Shown: piece after piece, positions 25,112 through 34,134 of the stretch
How positions within the stretch are numbered: the first letter of the stretch is position 1
Layout: each line of letters begins with the position of its first letter
Origin: Strigamia acuminata
Lineage: Eukaryota > Arthropoda > Chilopoda > Geophilomorpha > Linotaeniidae
Assembly (NCBI GenBank): GCA_949358305.1
Contig: OX442315.1
Location: forward strand, 27,738,427-27,802,426
Length of the DNA: 64,000 bases
Reading direction: 5' to 3'
Made by a program: the position numbers and the translations under genes
Notes under the pieces: generated by a model
Database searches by the model: none
Told to the model about the DNA's origin: nothing
Seen by the model: the letters and a program-made list of their open reading frames with translations, nothing else

Positions 25112-27155
25112 TCACACGTAAGTGAACGAGTTATCACGAAAAAGCCGTTTGTCGCAAATTGAACAATCTATCGCATTAGCTTTATTAATAAACGTGCAAT
25201 TGAAACATTCTATCCCTCCGCTTTTACGAGGAATCGCTACTGGTTTTTTGGTTTTACTCCGACTGCAAATTTTGCATATTTTATCCCCAGGTTTGTTCTT
25301 CATAGTGCAACTGAGGCATTCCCATTGGTTTTGATCGGCGTTTAAATCCGAACTTCTACCTCCAGAATTACATCTACCTCGTTTTTCATTCGATTCTTCG
25401 CTTTGATACTCTTTGTCTGTTACTTCCTTAAGGGTTTCCTCGGAAGCCCTTTGCCGTGTCGATTTATCCACACTAGTATCAGTTTCAACGTTATGTCTTT
25501 TGCTCGTATCTAAGTCAATCAAAATGTTATCCTCCTTATTGAATCGAGATGCTGAACTCAGCTTCGGTTCAATCAAGTCATCCACATATTTAGACGAATT
25601 TAGTGGTGTAGCCTGGTCTAAATCTCTTTCGGGAGCATATTCTGAAGAAACATTGTCATATAGACTCGATCTTTGAGAACTTCGAGGTTCCATGTGCCCA
25701 TTCCCCTCTACATAAGGATAACTCGTGTCGTGAAGATGCGCTTCGTACGGTGGACCGCTAATTGGATAAAGTGGAGCTCGATACGCCCCGTCGATGTACT
25801 TTGGAGGTGGTTGACAAGGCATTAAGGTGTTCGGAGGTGGAGATTGCACCATTAAATCTGGTACGTTGTAACCAGGGTAAACGTAGTTTCTTCGACTTCC
25901 TATCATGTCACCGTCATACGGATGATGATTTTTTCCTTCCAAAAACCGACTAGCTTTCTGCTGACGCCTCAATGCCACGTTGTCGTCGTTGTCGTCTTGT
26001 TCATCAACTAGTAATTTCTCTTTACGAGCTATATCGTATTTATTATAAACTTTGTCGACGCATCTCCATGTAGTAGCTCTAGGTTCAGCCGGTTGACTGA
26101 ATGATTTGTTGGTACTCCTCAAATCACGCAAATTGAGAGCGGATATACTTGCTTCGATGTGTCGATCGTGCGTTTCTGGCTTAAGCAATTCTTGCGTTTT
26201 ATCCCTTAAACATGGGGATTTTTCGATCTTTTCGTAATCGAAAGTTTCTCGATATGGTTTAGGTACTTGTTCGTATGGTTCTTCTGGATGAAGAGCTTCT
26301 CTACTGCCACCATAGTTGTAATTACATTTGGGTCCACTGGTATAAAATGAAGGCGGTTGATCGACGGCGTATTTATACCGATTGTCTTTGATTGTATTCC
26401 TTAATTTGTAGACTTCTTTATATCCGGATGGACATCCAGGACCTATGGCCAATTGGTGAAATTCTTGAATAAGCTATATGAAGTAATTTATTATTATGTA
26501 GTATGTGTATATTTTTATAAGTGGTAATTTCTTACCGTGCATTCGCACGATGCTATTACACAATTCAGAGCTACTTCAATCAATTTATCACGATTTAGTG
26601 ATCCCAATAAAATGAGCGTGAAATCGCCGACGTACTTGTAACCCATTAATTTAAAAATTTCTTCAACGCCGTCTAAATGTCGGGCTACTTTATGCGTGAA
26701 AAATCCACCGTACAACTAATTTTTGTTTAAAAGTAACGATAAAATAAAAAATGACAACTTAAAAGTATCGAATTTTACCTTAATTTTTCGATATTCAATT
26801 CTCCATGGAAAAAGTAAAAGATTATTGGCGTATTTCTCCAAAGCTTCAAAGGCCTGGCACATCCCATTTATGGAAATGTCTGGTTTATTTTCAATGTTGT
26901 ATTTCAATAGATCGGCAAACTCAGGCGTTGTGAATTTCATATTCAAATTTTCATGGCTTAAGTACAGTAAAATTGCTTCTATTGAATTAAATAAATGCAA
27001 ATTAATTCAAATATTCATTTTGGCTTATAATATATAACTGATGGTGATAAGTTACCTCTGAGATTTGGGTAGTATTTTTCTCGTGTTAGTTCATCACGAT
27101 CCAAGTAATTTACGTACATTCCTCTTATAATTTCTAACATCGTTTCCACGTTTGC
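25112..27155 (-). CDS. tamo: Tamozhennic/SPATA2-family protein, copy 1
   Basis: Four coding exons precede the large last one: 27155-27056, 26978-26779, 26714-26536 and 26476-25112, all with GT-AG borders and consistent phases. The first in-frame ATG is at 27140; an upstream non-coding exon is possible because an acceptor precedes the first exon. The N-terminal exons form a helical PUB-type domain, including the conserved LYGGFFTHKV and IFKLMGYKY parts. The last exon carries a long Pro/Ser/Tyr-rich linker and two RanBP2/NZF-type zinc fingers near the C-terminus (WECLSC...CKICS and IECFNC...CSICD). In the family (Drosophila Tamo, vertebrate SPATA2) these domains link deubiquitinase and ubiquitin machinery and, in Drosophila, limit nuclear import of Dorsal. 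It is intact as read. It is a close paralogue of the gene at 55,026-57,085. Confidence 0.8.
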
Positions 27156-27949
27156 CTGTATAAAAGAGAAAGCAATTGCAATTGGTTTTTGAAGACTCGG
27201 TAAAATGATGCAACGTTGTTAGGAAATGTACAAATGGAGAAAACATTAGGTAATCGTCATTACTCGGGTGTTTACATCAAGTTCAATGAGCAATACATTT
27301 TTCAGTATTTAGCGAGGTATTTAGAGTCTTTAAGGTTAACACTCGGGACTCTTGGGAGAGTACATGTAATATTTTGAGGTGATAAAAAAGCGTACGGCAC
27401 TCTACCTTTTGCTTACTGAAACTAAATGGAAAAAAAATCAGAATATCTACGCTAAATTAATTATTATTTTGTATTTTATGTAAAAAAAAAAAGAATGTTC
27501 AAGAATTTATTTTTATTTCGTTGAATACCTTTTGTTGTATACCGGTACCTTTCGCTTTTCAAAAATTATTCCTCCTCCCTCCATATTTACAACTGACCGA
27601 CAAAATTCCCATTGGTTGAAAATTCACATGTCCATTGAGAATTCATATTTCCCATTTTACAAGGAATTCACAAGTTCAATGCGAAATGTAAATGAGATTG
27701 CGGTTTCATCGATTTTATAATCGATTTTTAATTATTACTTTTGGCATTAAACAATATGGTCTCCCATTTTAAAGTATTAGTTTCTATTTTCAAATAGTTA
27801 TAAATGGGAATTAAATTAGCTTAAATTTTGATTAATGTTTGAAGAGAGAAATTTAAATGTTTAGTCAATTAATAGAATATTTAATCGGAAATTAAGTTTT
27901 GTTAAAATAGTAAAGCTAAACATTACAGATACTTCCATCGCGGATTCTT
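27156..27949. other. 5' flank of tamo-1; part duplicated, part unique
   Basis: 27,156-27,360 and 27,770-27,950 have counterparts upstream of tamo-2 (57,086-57,450) and of the unit-2 relic (54,000-54,250). The middle, about 27,360-27,770, does not and may be an insertion. I found no terminal repeats that would identify it. No coding frame is supported. Confidence 0.45.
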
Positions 27950-28752
27950 CAATTGCGGATTCTTCCATACTGGATCGGAATAGTCCAAGGACCTTGGACT
28001 CCAAGGTCATACGCAGTAAAATTATATTCAATTTCGTTTTTCATTCGTTTTCCTACTTTTCCAAGATAATTCAAGTACAAGAAACTTTTTTCCTAAAAGG
28101 TTCAGTTCGGATTAGAAAAAGAAGAATTAATCTTAAGCGCATAAGTTTTCTTTTTTATACAAAATTCACCAATTACCGGTATATCGGTTGATTCTTTACG
28201 TTTCCTACTTGCTACGACCTGCAAAATAGAGGCAATGGCAGTGTGTCTAGATTTGACAAAGTTGTTATCAAGAAACAAGTCGGAAACAACTGTTTGGTAT
28301 TTCCAATGAATAAGGACGATAACTAATTTTTTTTTAATATTTATAATTACATCGTTTAACAATTTATCTATGGTATCAAACATTTGTTCGTATTTATCTG
28401 TAGTCATGATCAGGAGTTAGATTAGGTTTTGCTTTCTAAATATCAAAACTAGATACCTGTCTTCAATCCAAACAAAACAAAAAGGTTAGTTTTATTTTGA
28501 ATAATTTTTTTGCGCATAAAATACTAACTAAAAATTGCTTTCGTTAATGTTGATACATTTTTTAAAATTTTAATCAGAACCACCTTCCCAACGTTTTTTA
28601 AAAAAATGTTAAAAAATGTTAAACAGAAATATTAATCTTCATATTTTTGGAAACATTTTTCAATTCGAAAAACAATAAAAACTTAGAAAATTAATATTTT
28701 TACAAGATCTTTTACAAAAATACGCAACAGTACAAAATTCGAAGTAAAAACA
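27950..28752 (-). pseudogene. Relic of the PEP-synthase-like gene 5' end (unit 2, left part)
   Basis: On the minus strand 28,407-28,102 reads as a frame whose C-terminal half (ASILQVVASRKRKESTD) is recognisably similar to the first exon of the intact gene (AFILASVLAKRKCNDSTD). Flanking bases match the exon-2 region and the sequence upstream of exon 1 in units 1 and 3. The homology stops there: no downstream exons follow, because tamo-1's 5' flank comes next. It is therefore a duplicated, non-functional 5' fragment. Its right edge is cut by the LTR of element A. Confidence 0.65.
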
Positions 28753-29363
28753 TGTCGTAACCTTGGTTTCCGGTAAATAAACTTACACAATATCTTACTA
28801 ATAACACCCTTTATTTCACACTTGTAATAATACAATAATGATACTTAACAATGTGGTCTCGGATCCTTGTTGGCGGATACGATTTGTTGCTGCACGGCAG
28901 TCTTACACGTGGCTTCTACTGTTGTCTAGGGTAATGGCGTCTGGCAAAACACGTGTTCGCAAACGCTTCGCTTCGGGAGATATTACAATCGTAGTATTGC
29001 TACGATAATATCTGTGACTCTGATTTATAGATGTAATTGGCAACGGGCATCGATCCTCTATCAATCCGGTAAAACGGCCTGACGGTGAGGTGGTGATGCT
29101 AATGTTGCTCTGGTATCTATAAAGTGGGGGTTTCCGGTCAGACACGGGTTTAAATAGTGGCTGGACCGGAAATGACGTATTTGCATAAATTCGGGGAATT
29201 ATGCAAATCTATGACGTTGTCACGTCAGTCCCGCAGAAACGGTAAAACTAGTATAGCTAGTTTTCCCGCAATAATTTGACAATCATTTTACTATCAATAT
29301 TAAAATTACTATTTATTAGGTTATGATTAATTAAAACACTTTTGTGACCTCGTGGTCACCACA
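28753..29363 (-). repeat. Element A LTR, 3' copy (left)
   Basis: 611 bp, the same as 52527-53137 as far as I can compare by eye. On the coding strand it holds a CTATTTAAA TATA-like box (about 29,152-29,143), an AATAAA signal (28,815-28,810) and two strong hairpins: 28,988-29,006 (7-bp arms) and 29,244-29,264 (8-bp arms). Confidence 0.92.
29170..29232 (-). promoter_or_regulatory. Octamer/CRE-like cluster in the LTR U3
   Basis: Within about 60 bp there are two ATTTGCAT/ATGCAAAT octamers in inverted orientation (29,179-29,186 and 29,201-29,208), forming a 30-bp inverted repeat with perfect 10-bp arms. They are flanked by TGACGT cores at about 29,173 and 29,212 and ACGTCA near 29,222. The octamer is the classical POU-factor site and TGACG(T) the CREB/ATF core. 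The cluster lies just upstream (coding sense) of the TATA-like box, the normal place for an LTR enhancer. The same cluster is in the other LTR (from about 52,944). Confidence 0.5.
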
Positions 29364-29378
29364 CGTCCCCTCCTCAGC
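29364..29378 (-). other. Element A polypurine tract
   Basis: Directly inside the 3' LTR the coding strand reads GAGGAGGGGACG, a purine run suited to prime plus-strand DNA synthesis. Confidence 0.6.
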
Positions 29379-29425
29379 AATGTTGTTGGGGGATTTACAA
29401 TAAAACAACAAACTCAAAGGTAGAT

Positions 29426-31996
29426 TTAGTTCGCTTCCTTTTCAGATGATCCCTGAGGAACGTCCGGAGGCGGAGGTGGAGGTAATTCTTCGGTTACAGG
29501 TGGTTTAGCCATCTCCGGAGTTGCTGGAGTCGTTGGTTCGGCGATCGGCAAAATCGAGGTGAGACGTGATGAACGATCGCTCGGGTCTTCGAACTCCCCG
29601 ATGAAGTATCGATCGTGGCCGCCAACTGGTTCGTAGGGGGCGCCGACTCGTTCATGTACCCAGATACGCGAGAGGAAGGGGGCCAGGCCTTGATTGGTAT
29701 GGTGGATCTTCTGGGCCTCGGCCGGATTCGTCGGGGCGCGGTGTGCACGCAGCAGACGTTGGTGCTGAATGAAATCGACGCCTGGACCCGCCTCTAGAGT
29801 TCGCTCCATCCATAAGTAGAGCGAGTGGCCGTGGTCGCTCGATCGCTTGATCTGGTTCTTCGTCTTCTGGGTCATCGTCAAACTCGGGTAGTAGTGTTTG
29901 AGTTGTGCGTCGATCGGAGGCAAAGGTTTCGGCTCTAATTTTTTCTTGGGCCGCAGGATCTTCGGTTTTGTTTTCGTCTTTCGGACGACTACTTTCACGC
30001 CTTCGATCGGAACCAGTCCTTCGGGGAACTTTATCGTCTCCTCTGGAGTGACTGCTGGGACTGTCTGGCTCGCCGGAGTCTCAGGAAGGGGTTCGTTGGT
30101 TAGTACGACCGGTTCGCTTTGTGGTACAGCCACAGCTCGGACTACCTGGTATGATCGTTCTGGGTCGGCATCTTCTGCAATTAATTGCGCGCGGACCTGG
30201 ATACAGGAAGGAACCAATTTTAGCCATCGCTCGACGAGAGCGGGAGGCAGCTGAAAACTTTTATGTGCGACGACCGCCCAGGCTGCCAGTGCCACACGGG
30301 CGTTTCTAAACGTAGATGCGGCCAGCACTAGCGACATCATGTCGGTGATTACGACTGTCGTTCGTGCCATTCGTGACGGGTGATCTCGTCCAGGGCTGTT
30401 GGTGAACTCGATGGCCGCTCTTCGGATATTCGTCACTGCGATCTGCATCGTTCTGGCTTGGTAGTCATCGATGTCGGACACCATCTCTTTTGCTTGCTCG
30501 ATCGTGGTTGTATCGAGGAACGACTGTAATTCACACGATGTTGGATCAAACTGGGTTGTGGCTCGAGTGTCCGAAGATCTGTTATTGGGGGGTGGTCTTG
30601 AAGGCGTTTGATTGCTTTCGTCGACTCTAACCACGGTATCTTGTCTTGAGTTAATTAAAACTCGTTGAACGTCGGGTTCGGGCTCATCCCAAACAATCGG
30701 TGTTCTCAACGTAGAAGTCTCGCTTCGCGTTTCTTCCGGTACGGCTGGGAAAATTGGTCCAAAACGATCTTGTCGTCGTTTGAGTTGTTCAAAGGGACTC
30801 AGCGATGTCGGGGCTCCGATGACCACAGTTTTTCGGAATGCGCTGGGCAGACTAGAAGGCACGCTGGTGGCTGGCTTTGTCGGTGTTTTGATGAACACAC
30901 TTGGCACCGAAGTTATGCTCATTTCGATCGATTTAGTCGGCCGGTAGACAGGCTTCGATTGTTCATTCTTGGCCTTCAGGACTGCTGCTACCATGTCGGC
31001 TTCGGTATATTTTCTCTCTTGTTCCGGTACGATCATCGGCTCTACCGATTGTTTGTCTTCGATTGTCATCGGCACTTCTTGACGAACTTCTACTTGCAAA
31101 GTCTCTACCTCATCGACTCCACGCGATTTCTCAAAGTGTCTCCATGTTTCTGCTCGTGGCCTCGACAACCTGAGACATCCGCGTTGGTTCGGTCGATTTC
31201 TGGAGTAGCGGTATGTCTCGACCTCCCGTGGCTTCTCGACTCTGGGCTCTCGTCGCGGCGAGGGTTCTCGAGCGTGTCGGTAATAAACTCGAGGATGAGA
31301 CTGCGATCGATCGTGCGTGTTGTACGACGTGCTTGGCTGATCCAGGCGTCGTCGCTTGTTGTCGTGTGTGTGATTTAATAATTCGCTCGAGAGTCGCTTC
31401 TCCGCTTTCTGTCGCTTGCGCCCAAAGATGCCCAGGTAGTGGAGCTGGTGCATCGCTTTCTGTGAGGTGATAAATCCGTGTTCGGGTCGCCAATTGGGAA
31501 CGTCTGGTCTTTCTCCTCGAACCTGGCTTAACCAAGTTTTTATCTCATCTGTCGAATACCCTGCTGGTTTCAGTATTTTGAAGAGATCTCGATACGCCGT
31601 TCGTCTGACTTCGTTGTAATAGTCTCTGTGAATTCGTCGGCGTTCTTCGTCTGTAGCGGCGTTCTGCCACTTCTCGAGGACGGCCCACTCTTCAGACCCG
31701 CTTGGATAGTCCTTTTCCAAAAACTTGTTTGGGAGCGGTGCTGGTGCGTCGTCGCGTTCTGGAATTTCAGCCCTCAGTGCGTCGCGCATCTTTTCTGGGA
31801 AGTAGTGTATCAGGGTCTCCTGACTCGCCCAGAATCGCGATCGGGCTCTGGATGCGGTGAGCCGAATGCGCCATGGGCCGGCATCGACGTCGTCTTCTAA
31901 CGCTCTTCGAAATGGAGTCGGGATCTCGCTCCTCCAGAGTGTGCCCGAAGATACGTTTTGTGGATCGATGGGTCCCCACGTAAGTTGGTGTTCCGG
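29426..31996 (-). CDS. Element A third ORF, unknown product (787 codons from ATG)
   Basis: An uninterrupted minus-strand frame runs from ATG at 31789 to a stop at 29426. The same frame is open upstream to a strong splice-acceptor-like site (pyrimidine/AT tract ending TTCATTCCTCAG, exon from about 31,996), which would add roughly 70 codons if a spliced RNA is used, as known for env messages of gypsy-type elements. Residues from the ATG: an acidic/basic helical N-terminal part (EEWAVLEKWQNAATDEERRR), then Arg-rich and Pro/Thr-rich stretches, a helical middle (around FQLPPALVERWLKLVPS) and a C-terminal block with SSDHGHSLYLWMERTLEAG. I see no signal peptide, furin-like site or membrane helix, so an envelope role is not supported. 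Function unknown; possibly an accessory or captured gene. Confidence 0.6.
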   Translation of the reverse strand, partial: PEHQLTWGPIDPQNVSSGTLWRSEIPTPFRRALEDDVDAGPWRIRLTASRARSRFWASQETLIHYFPEKMRDALRAEIPERDDAPAPLPNKFLEKDYPSGSEEWAVLEKWQNAATDEERRRIHRDYYNEVRRTAYRDLFKILKPAGYSTDEIKTWLSQVRGERPDVPNWRPEHGFITSQKAMHQLHYLGIFGRKRQKAEKRLSSELLNHTHDNKRRRLDQPSTSYNTHDRSQSHPRVYYRHAREPSPRREPRVEKPREVETYRYSRNRPNQRGCLRLSRPRAETWRHFEKSRGVDEVETLQVEVRQEVPMTIEDKQSVEPMIVPEQERKYTEADMVAAVLKAKNEQSKPVYRPTKSIEMSITSVPSVFIKTPTKPATSVPSSLPSAFRKTVVIGAPTSLSPFEQLKRRQDRFGPIFPAVPEETRSETSTLRTPIVWDEPEPDVQRVLINSRQDTVVRVDESNQTPSRPPPNNRSSDTRATTQFDPTSCELQSFLDTTTIEQAKEMVSDIDDYQARTMQIAVTNIRRAAIEFTNSPGRDHPSRMARTTVVITDMMSLVLAASTFRNARVALAAWAVVAHKSFQLPPALVERWLKLVPSCIQVRAQLIAEDADPERSYQVVRAVAVPQSEPVVLTNEPLPETPASQTVPAVTPEETIKFPEGLVPIEGVKVVVRKTKTKPKILRPKKKLEPKPLPPIDAQLKHYYPSLTMTQKTKNQIKRSSDHGHSLYLWMERTLEAGPGVDFIQHQRLLRAHRAPTNPAEAQKIHHTNQGLAPFLSRIWVHERVGAPYEPVGGHDRYFIGEFEDPSDRSSRLTSILPIAEPTTPATPEMAKPPVTEELPPPPPPDVPQGSSEKEAN

Positions 31997-32609
31997 CTGA
32001 GGAATGAATAATAAAATTAGATTTTGTCACATTCCGAATTTGGATTCAAGATGGCGCCATGGTCGACCATGTGCTTTTTTACACGTGTTGAATTTTTTAA
32101 TAAAGGTTTTTTTCGTAATTTTTTTGTATTGTTGAAATAAAGATGTTTTCTTTTTACGAGTATTGTTTCACGTGTTTCTCGTGGTTTAGCCACGAATTAA
32201 ATTCTTTGTTAAATTTACCTTTTCGTTACTATCGGGCTTTTCCCGATTCTCTTCTGGTTCAACCTCGTCCCATCTTGCGGGATCGTTCCACTCGTCTTCG
32301 CTTGGGTCCCGATCCATTTCTTCCTCCTCGTTGTCGGGTGATTGTTTCCAGTTTCTTCGCATTTTTTGATTTAATTAGTTGGTTGCGATTTTTGTCAAGC
32401 ACCTGTTTGTCGTCGTGACAGAACGCGGAGTGCAAAGTTGAAAGGGTAGTCGAGGTTAAGTATCTTGATTGGCTTTCGTATGTAATACGTGGTTGATTGT
32501 TGGAGTCTCCTTGTGATTGTTTTTGTCCCTAGGAGGTCGGGGTAATTACGTCATATTGTTTTGTCGCTTTTGATTGGTTATGCCAACCATTTTGGATTTT
32601 GTTGCTTTA
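31997..32609 (-). other. Element A spacer between pol and third ORF
   Basis: No coding frame is supported in the element's sense. It contains a CAAGATGGCGCC site at 32,047-32,058, overlapping the partly palindromic ATGGCGCCAT, just upstream of the acceptor of the third ORF. It resembles the YY1/Pho-type ATGGCG core found at other starts in this window. Confidence 0.4.
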
Positions 32610-33056
32610 TCATGTCCTCCCGGCGATTTTACCGTCCTTTATAAACGGGTTTGGTACCTTTTTTCTTGTACTTTGTCGTATTATAGGTTTCGGTATTTTA
32701 CTTCTCGATCGTGTGGATCTTTTAGTAATCTCTTTTTCTTTTTCAGGAGTTTTAGGAGTTTCTTCGTTAACTGCTGCTTCCTCCCCTCCTAAATTTCCAT
32801 CTGGGGCGCTAGTTAGTTCGGCGCAGTCTGGAGTTGCGTGAGTCGTATTTTCGTTCAAGTCTGAAACAGTGGCGATGTCGTCGAACATATCTCGTATTGT
32901 GGGCGATGGAGATGGCTGCGTTTGGTCCTCGGCCCATTCTTCTTGTGGAAATTCCGGCAAGTAAGGCGTCAGTTCTCGAGCGTGGATTGATCGAAAATTT
33001 ACATTATCGGCCAAACGTTGCAGAGAAAATGCGTTCCCGCCGTGGGCCTTGGTAAT
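32610..33056 (-). CDS. pol: Element A pol, C-terminal segment
   Basis: This is the continuation of the pol frame after the element C insertion. The frame is unbroken across the insertion once one copy of GTAAT is removed. It begins with the rest of the integrase C-terminal part (around NAFSLQRLADNVNFRSIH), then an acidic, Pro-rich and finally basic tail to the stop at 32610. The segment to the right ends in DGPYVI, a GPY/F-type module of Ty3/gypsy integrases. No mutation other than the insertion is seen here. Confidence 0.75.
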   Translation of the reverse strand: MTKAHGGNAFSLQRLADNVNFRSIHARELTPYLPEFPQEEWAEDQTQPSPSPTIRDMFDDIATVSDLNENTTHATPDCAELTSAPDGNLGGEEAAVNEETPKTPEKEKEITKRSTRSRSKIPKPIIRQSTRKKVPNPFIKDGKIAGRT

Positions 33057-33364
33057 TGTTAAGATATTGTGTACACTAATGACCATTTATGCACATGTAA
33101 CTATATCTATGTATCGTATTATTTAGTCGCACGGTGTATGTGTGTATATTAAGCAAACGCAAGCGTTTGCACTCTTTGTTTACATACAGTGTCTGTATGC
33201 TGCCAACAGGTGGCTCCTGTCATATTAGGTCACATGACCATTGAATAAAATCACTTGATGTTTGATTCTCACCTGTGATGATGTGTGCTTTTATCACCTG
33301 CTATGTTTTTCCACACCACTGCATATACTAGCTGTTTATATGGATTCACAGCAACATTATAACA
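33057..33364 (+). repeat. Element C 5' LTR
   Basis: 308 bp, matching 38627-38934. It contains a near-palindrome at 33,153-33,170 (8-bp arms GCAAACGC/GCGTTTGC with a 2-bp centre) and an AATAAA at about 33,244. Confidence 0.95.
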
Positions 33365-34134
33365 AGGTTATGGGCCACAAACAACGTGGGAAAAACGCGG
33401 AGATCGTTTAAAAGCAGTGCAAGTCGTTTTTGAGGTGAAAAAGAAGGCGTTTCCCTCAAATCCAACATGGCGGCGCCCATGGTGAGAGTTGACAACTTGT
33501 GTTTGGACCAAGGATCCACGATTTTCGGGGTTATTCTGCATCACCAAGCGACGCAGGAACACTAAACGGGTTCGAACATTATAGAACATTTATTTAATAC
33601 GTTTATTTTGGCCTTTTTCGGACGATTTCTCCGAATATCGCGAGGCGCGATACGTAACGTCGACGTGGCGTTAGTTTTCGCCGAGAAAACAACTCGACGA
33701 CAAATACGCAAGGACGACGACGCTCGACAACCACACGGGAAGTGTGAACGAGCTATAAACGAACGGGAATTGCCAAAAACGAGGAAATTCTCGAAGGAAC
33801 TGAATTTTTCGAGACGAAAGACGGAAGAACGAGGAAAAATCAACAATACGACGATTTTTCTCAACCACACGTGAAGTGTGATCCAAAGCTGTCGAGACAC
33901 AACAAGTGGGATAGTCTACAGCAGGAAAACAACATATATGAACTATTATTTCGTTATTATTGTCGAATATTATTATTAGCTTAGTGTTGTTAATAGGATG
34001 CACTAACTTAGACTAAGAGCGCATTAACCTTGTGAAAATTGCACTATTTTTCACAAGTAACAGTTTTGAAAGTGTTTTTGAGGAAATCTGTGTGTGTATA
34101 CGGTGTTTCACAAGTCCAGGACACTCAATTCGCG
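33365..34134 (+). promoter_or_regulatory. Element C primer-binding site and leader
   Basis: Directly after the LTR comes AGGTTATGGGCC (33365-33376), complementary to the anticodon-arm region of animal initiator tRNA-Met (GGCCCATAACC). This is the internal 'half-tRNA' primer site known from Drosophila copia. The 0.77-kb leader contains CAACATGGCGGC (33,463-33,474), followed by a 30-codon upstream ORF starting ATGGCGGCG and a possible donor (CCATG then GTGAGA near 33,481). It has no other supported gene. Confidence 0.65.

Larger units (their letters stand above)
24370..27950 (-). repeat. Tandem duplication unit 1 (intact)
   Basis: This segment (5' exons of the PEP-synthase-like gene plus the whole tamo-1 gene and its upstream flank) is similar at nucleotide level to 27,950-28,752 with 53,138-54,245, and to 54,245-57,470. 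Shared landmarks include the CATTCGTTTTCC block and AATTTCAAGTACAAGAAAC-type block in PEP-synthase exon 2, the acceptor-flanking tract upstream of the first tamo exon, and the CTCGGG...TTAATGAG tract further upstream. About 400 bp at 27,360-27,770 has no counterpart in the other units. Limits are approximate. Confidence 0.75.

Noticed and set aside
28903-29145. An 80-codon frame inside the element A LTRs (both copies)
   Set aside because: Starts only at GTG, has no domain, and lies in the R/U5 part of the LTR, where a non-coding function is sufficient.
30665-31378. A 237-codon plus-strand frame inside element A
   Set aside because: It is antisense to the third ORF of element A and has no retroelement or host motif; codon structure of the sense ORF leaves the antisense frame open.
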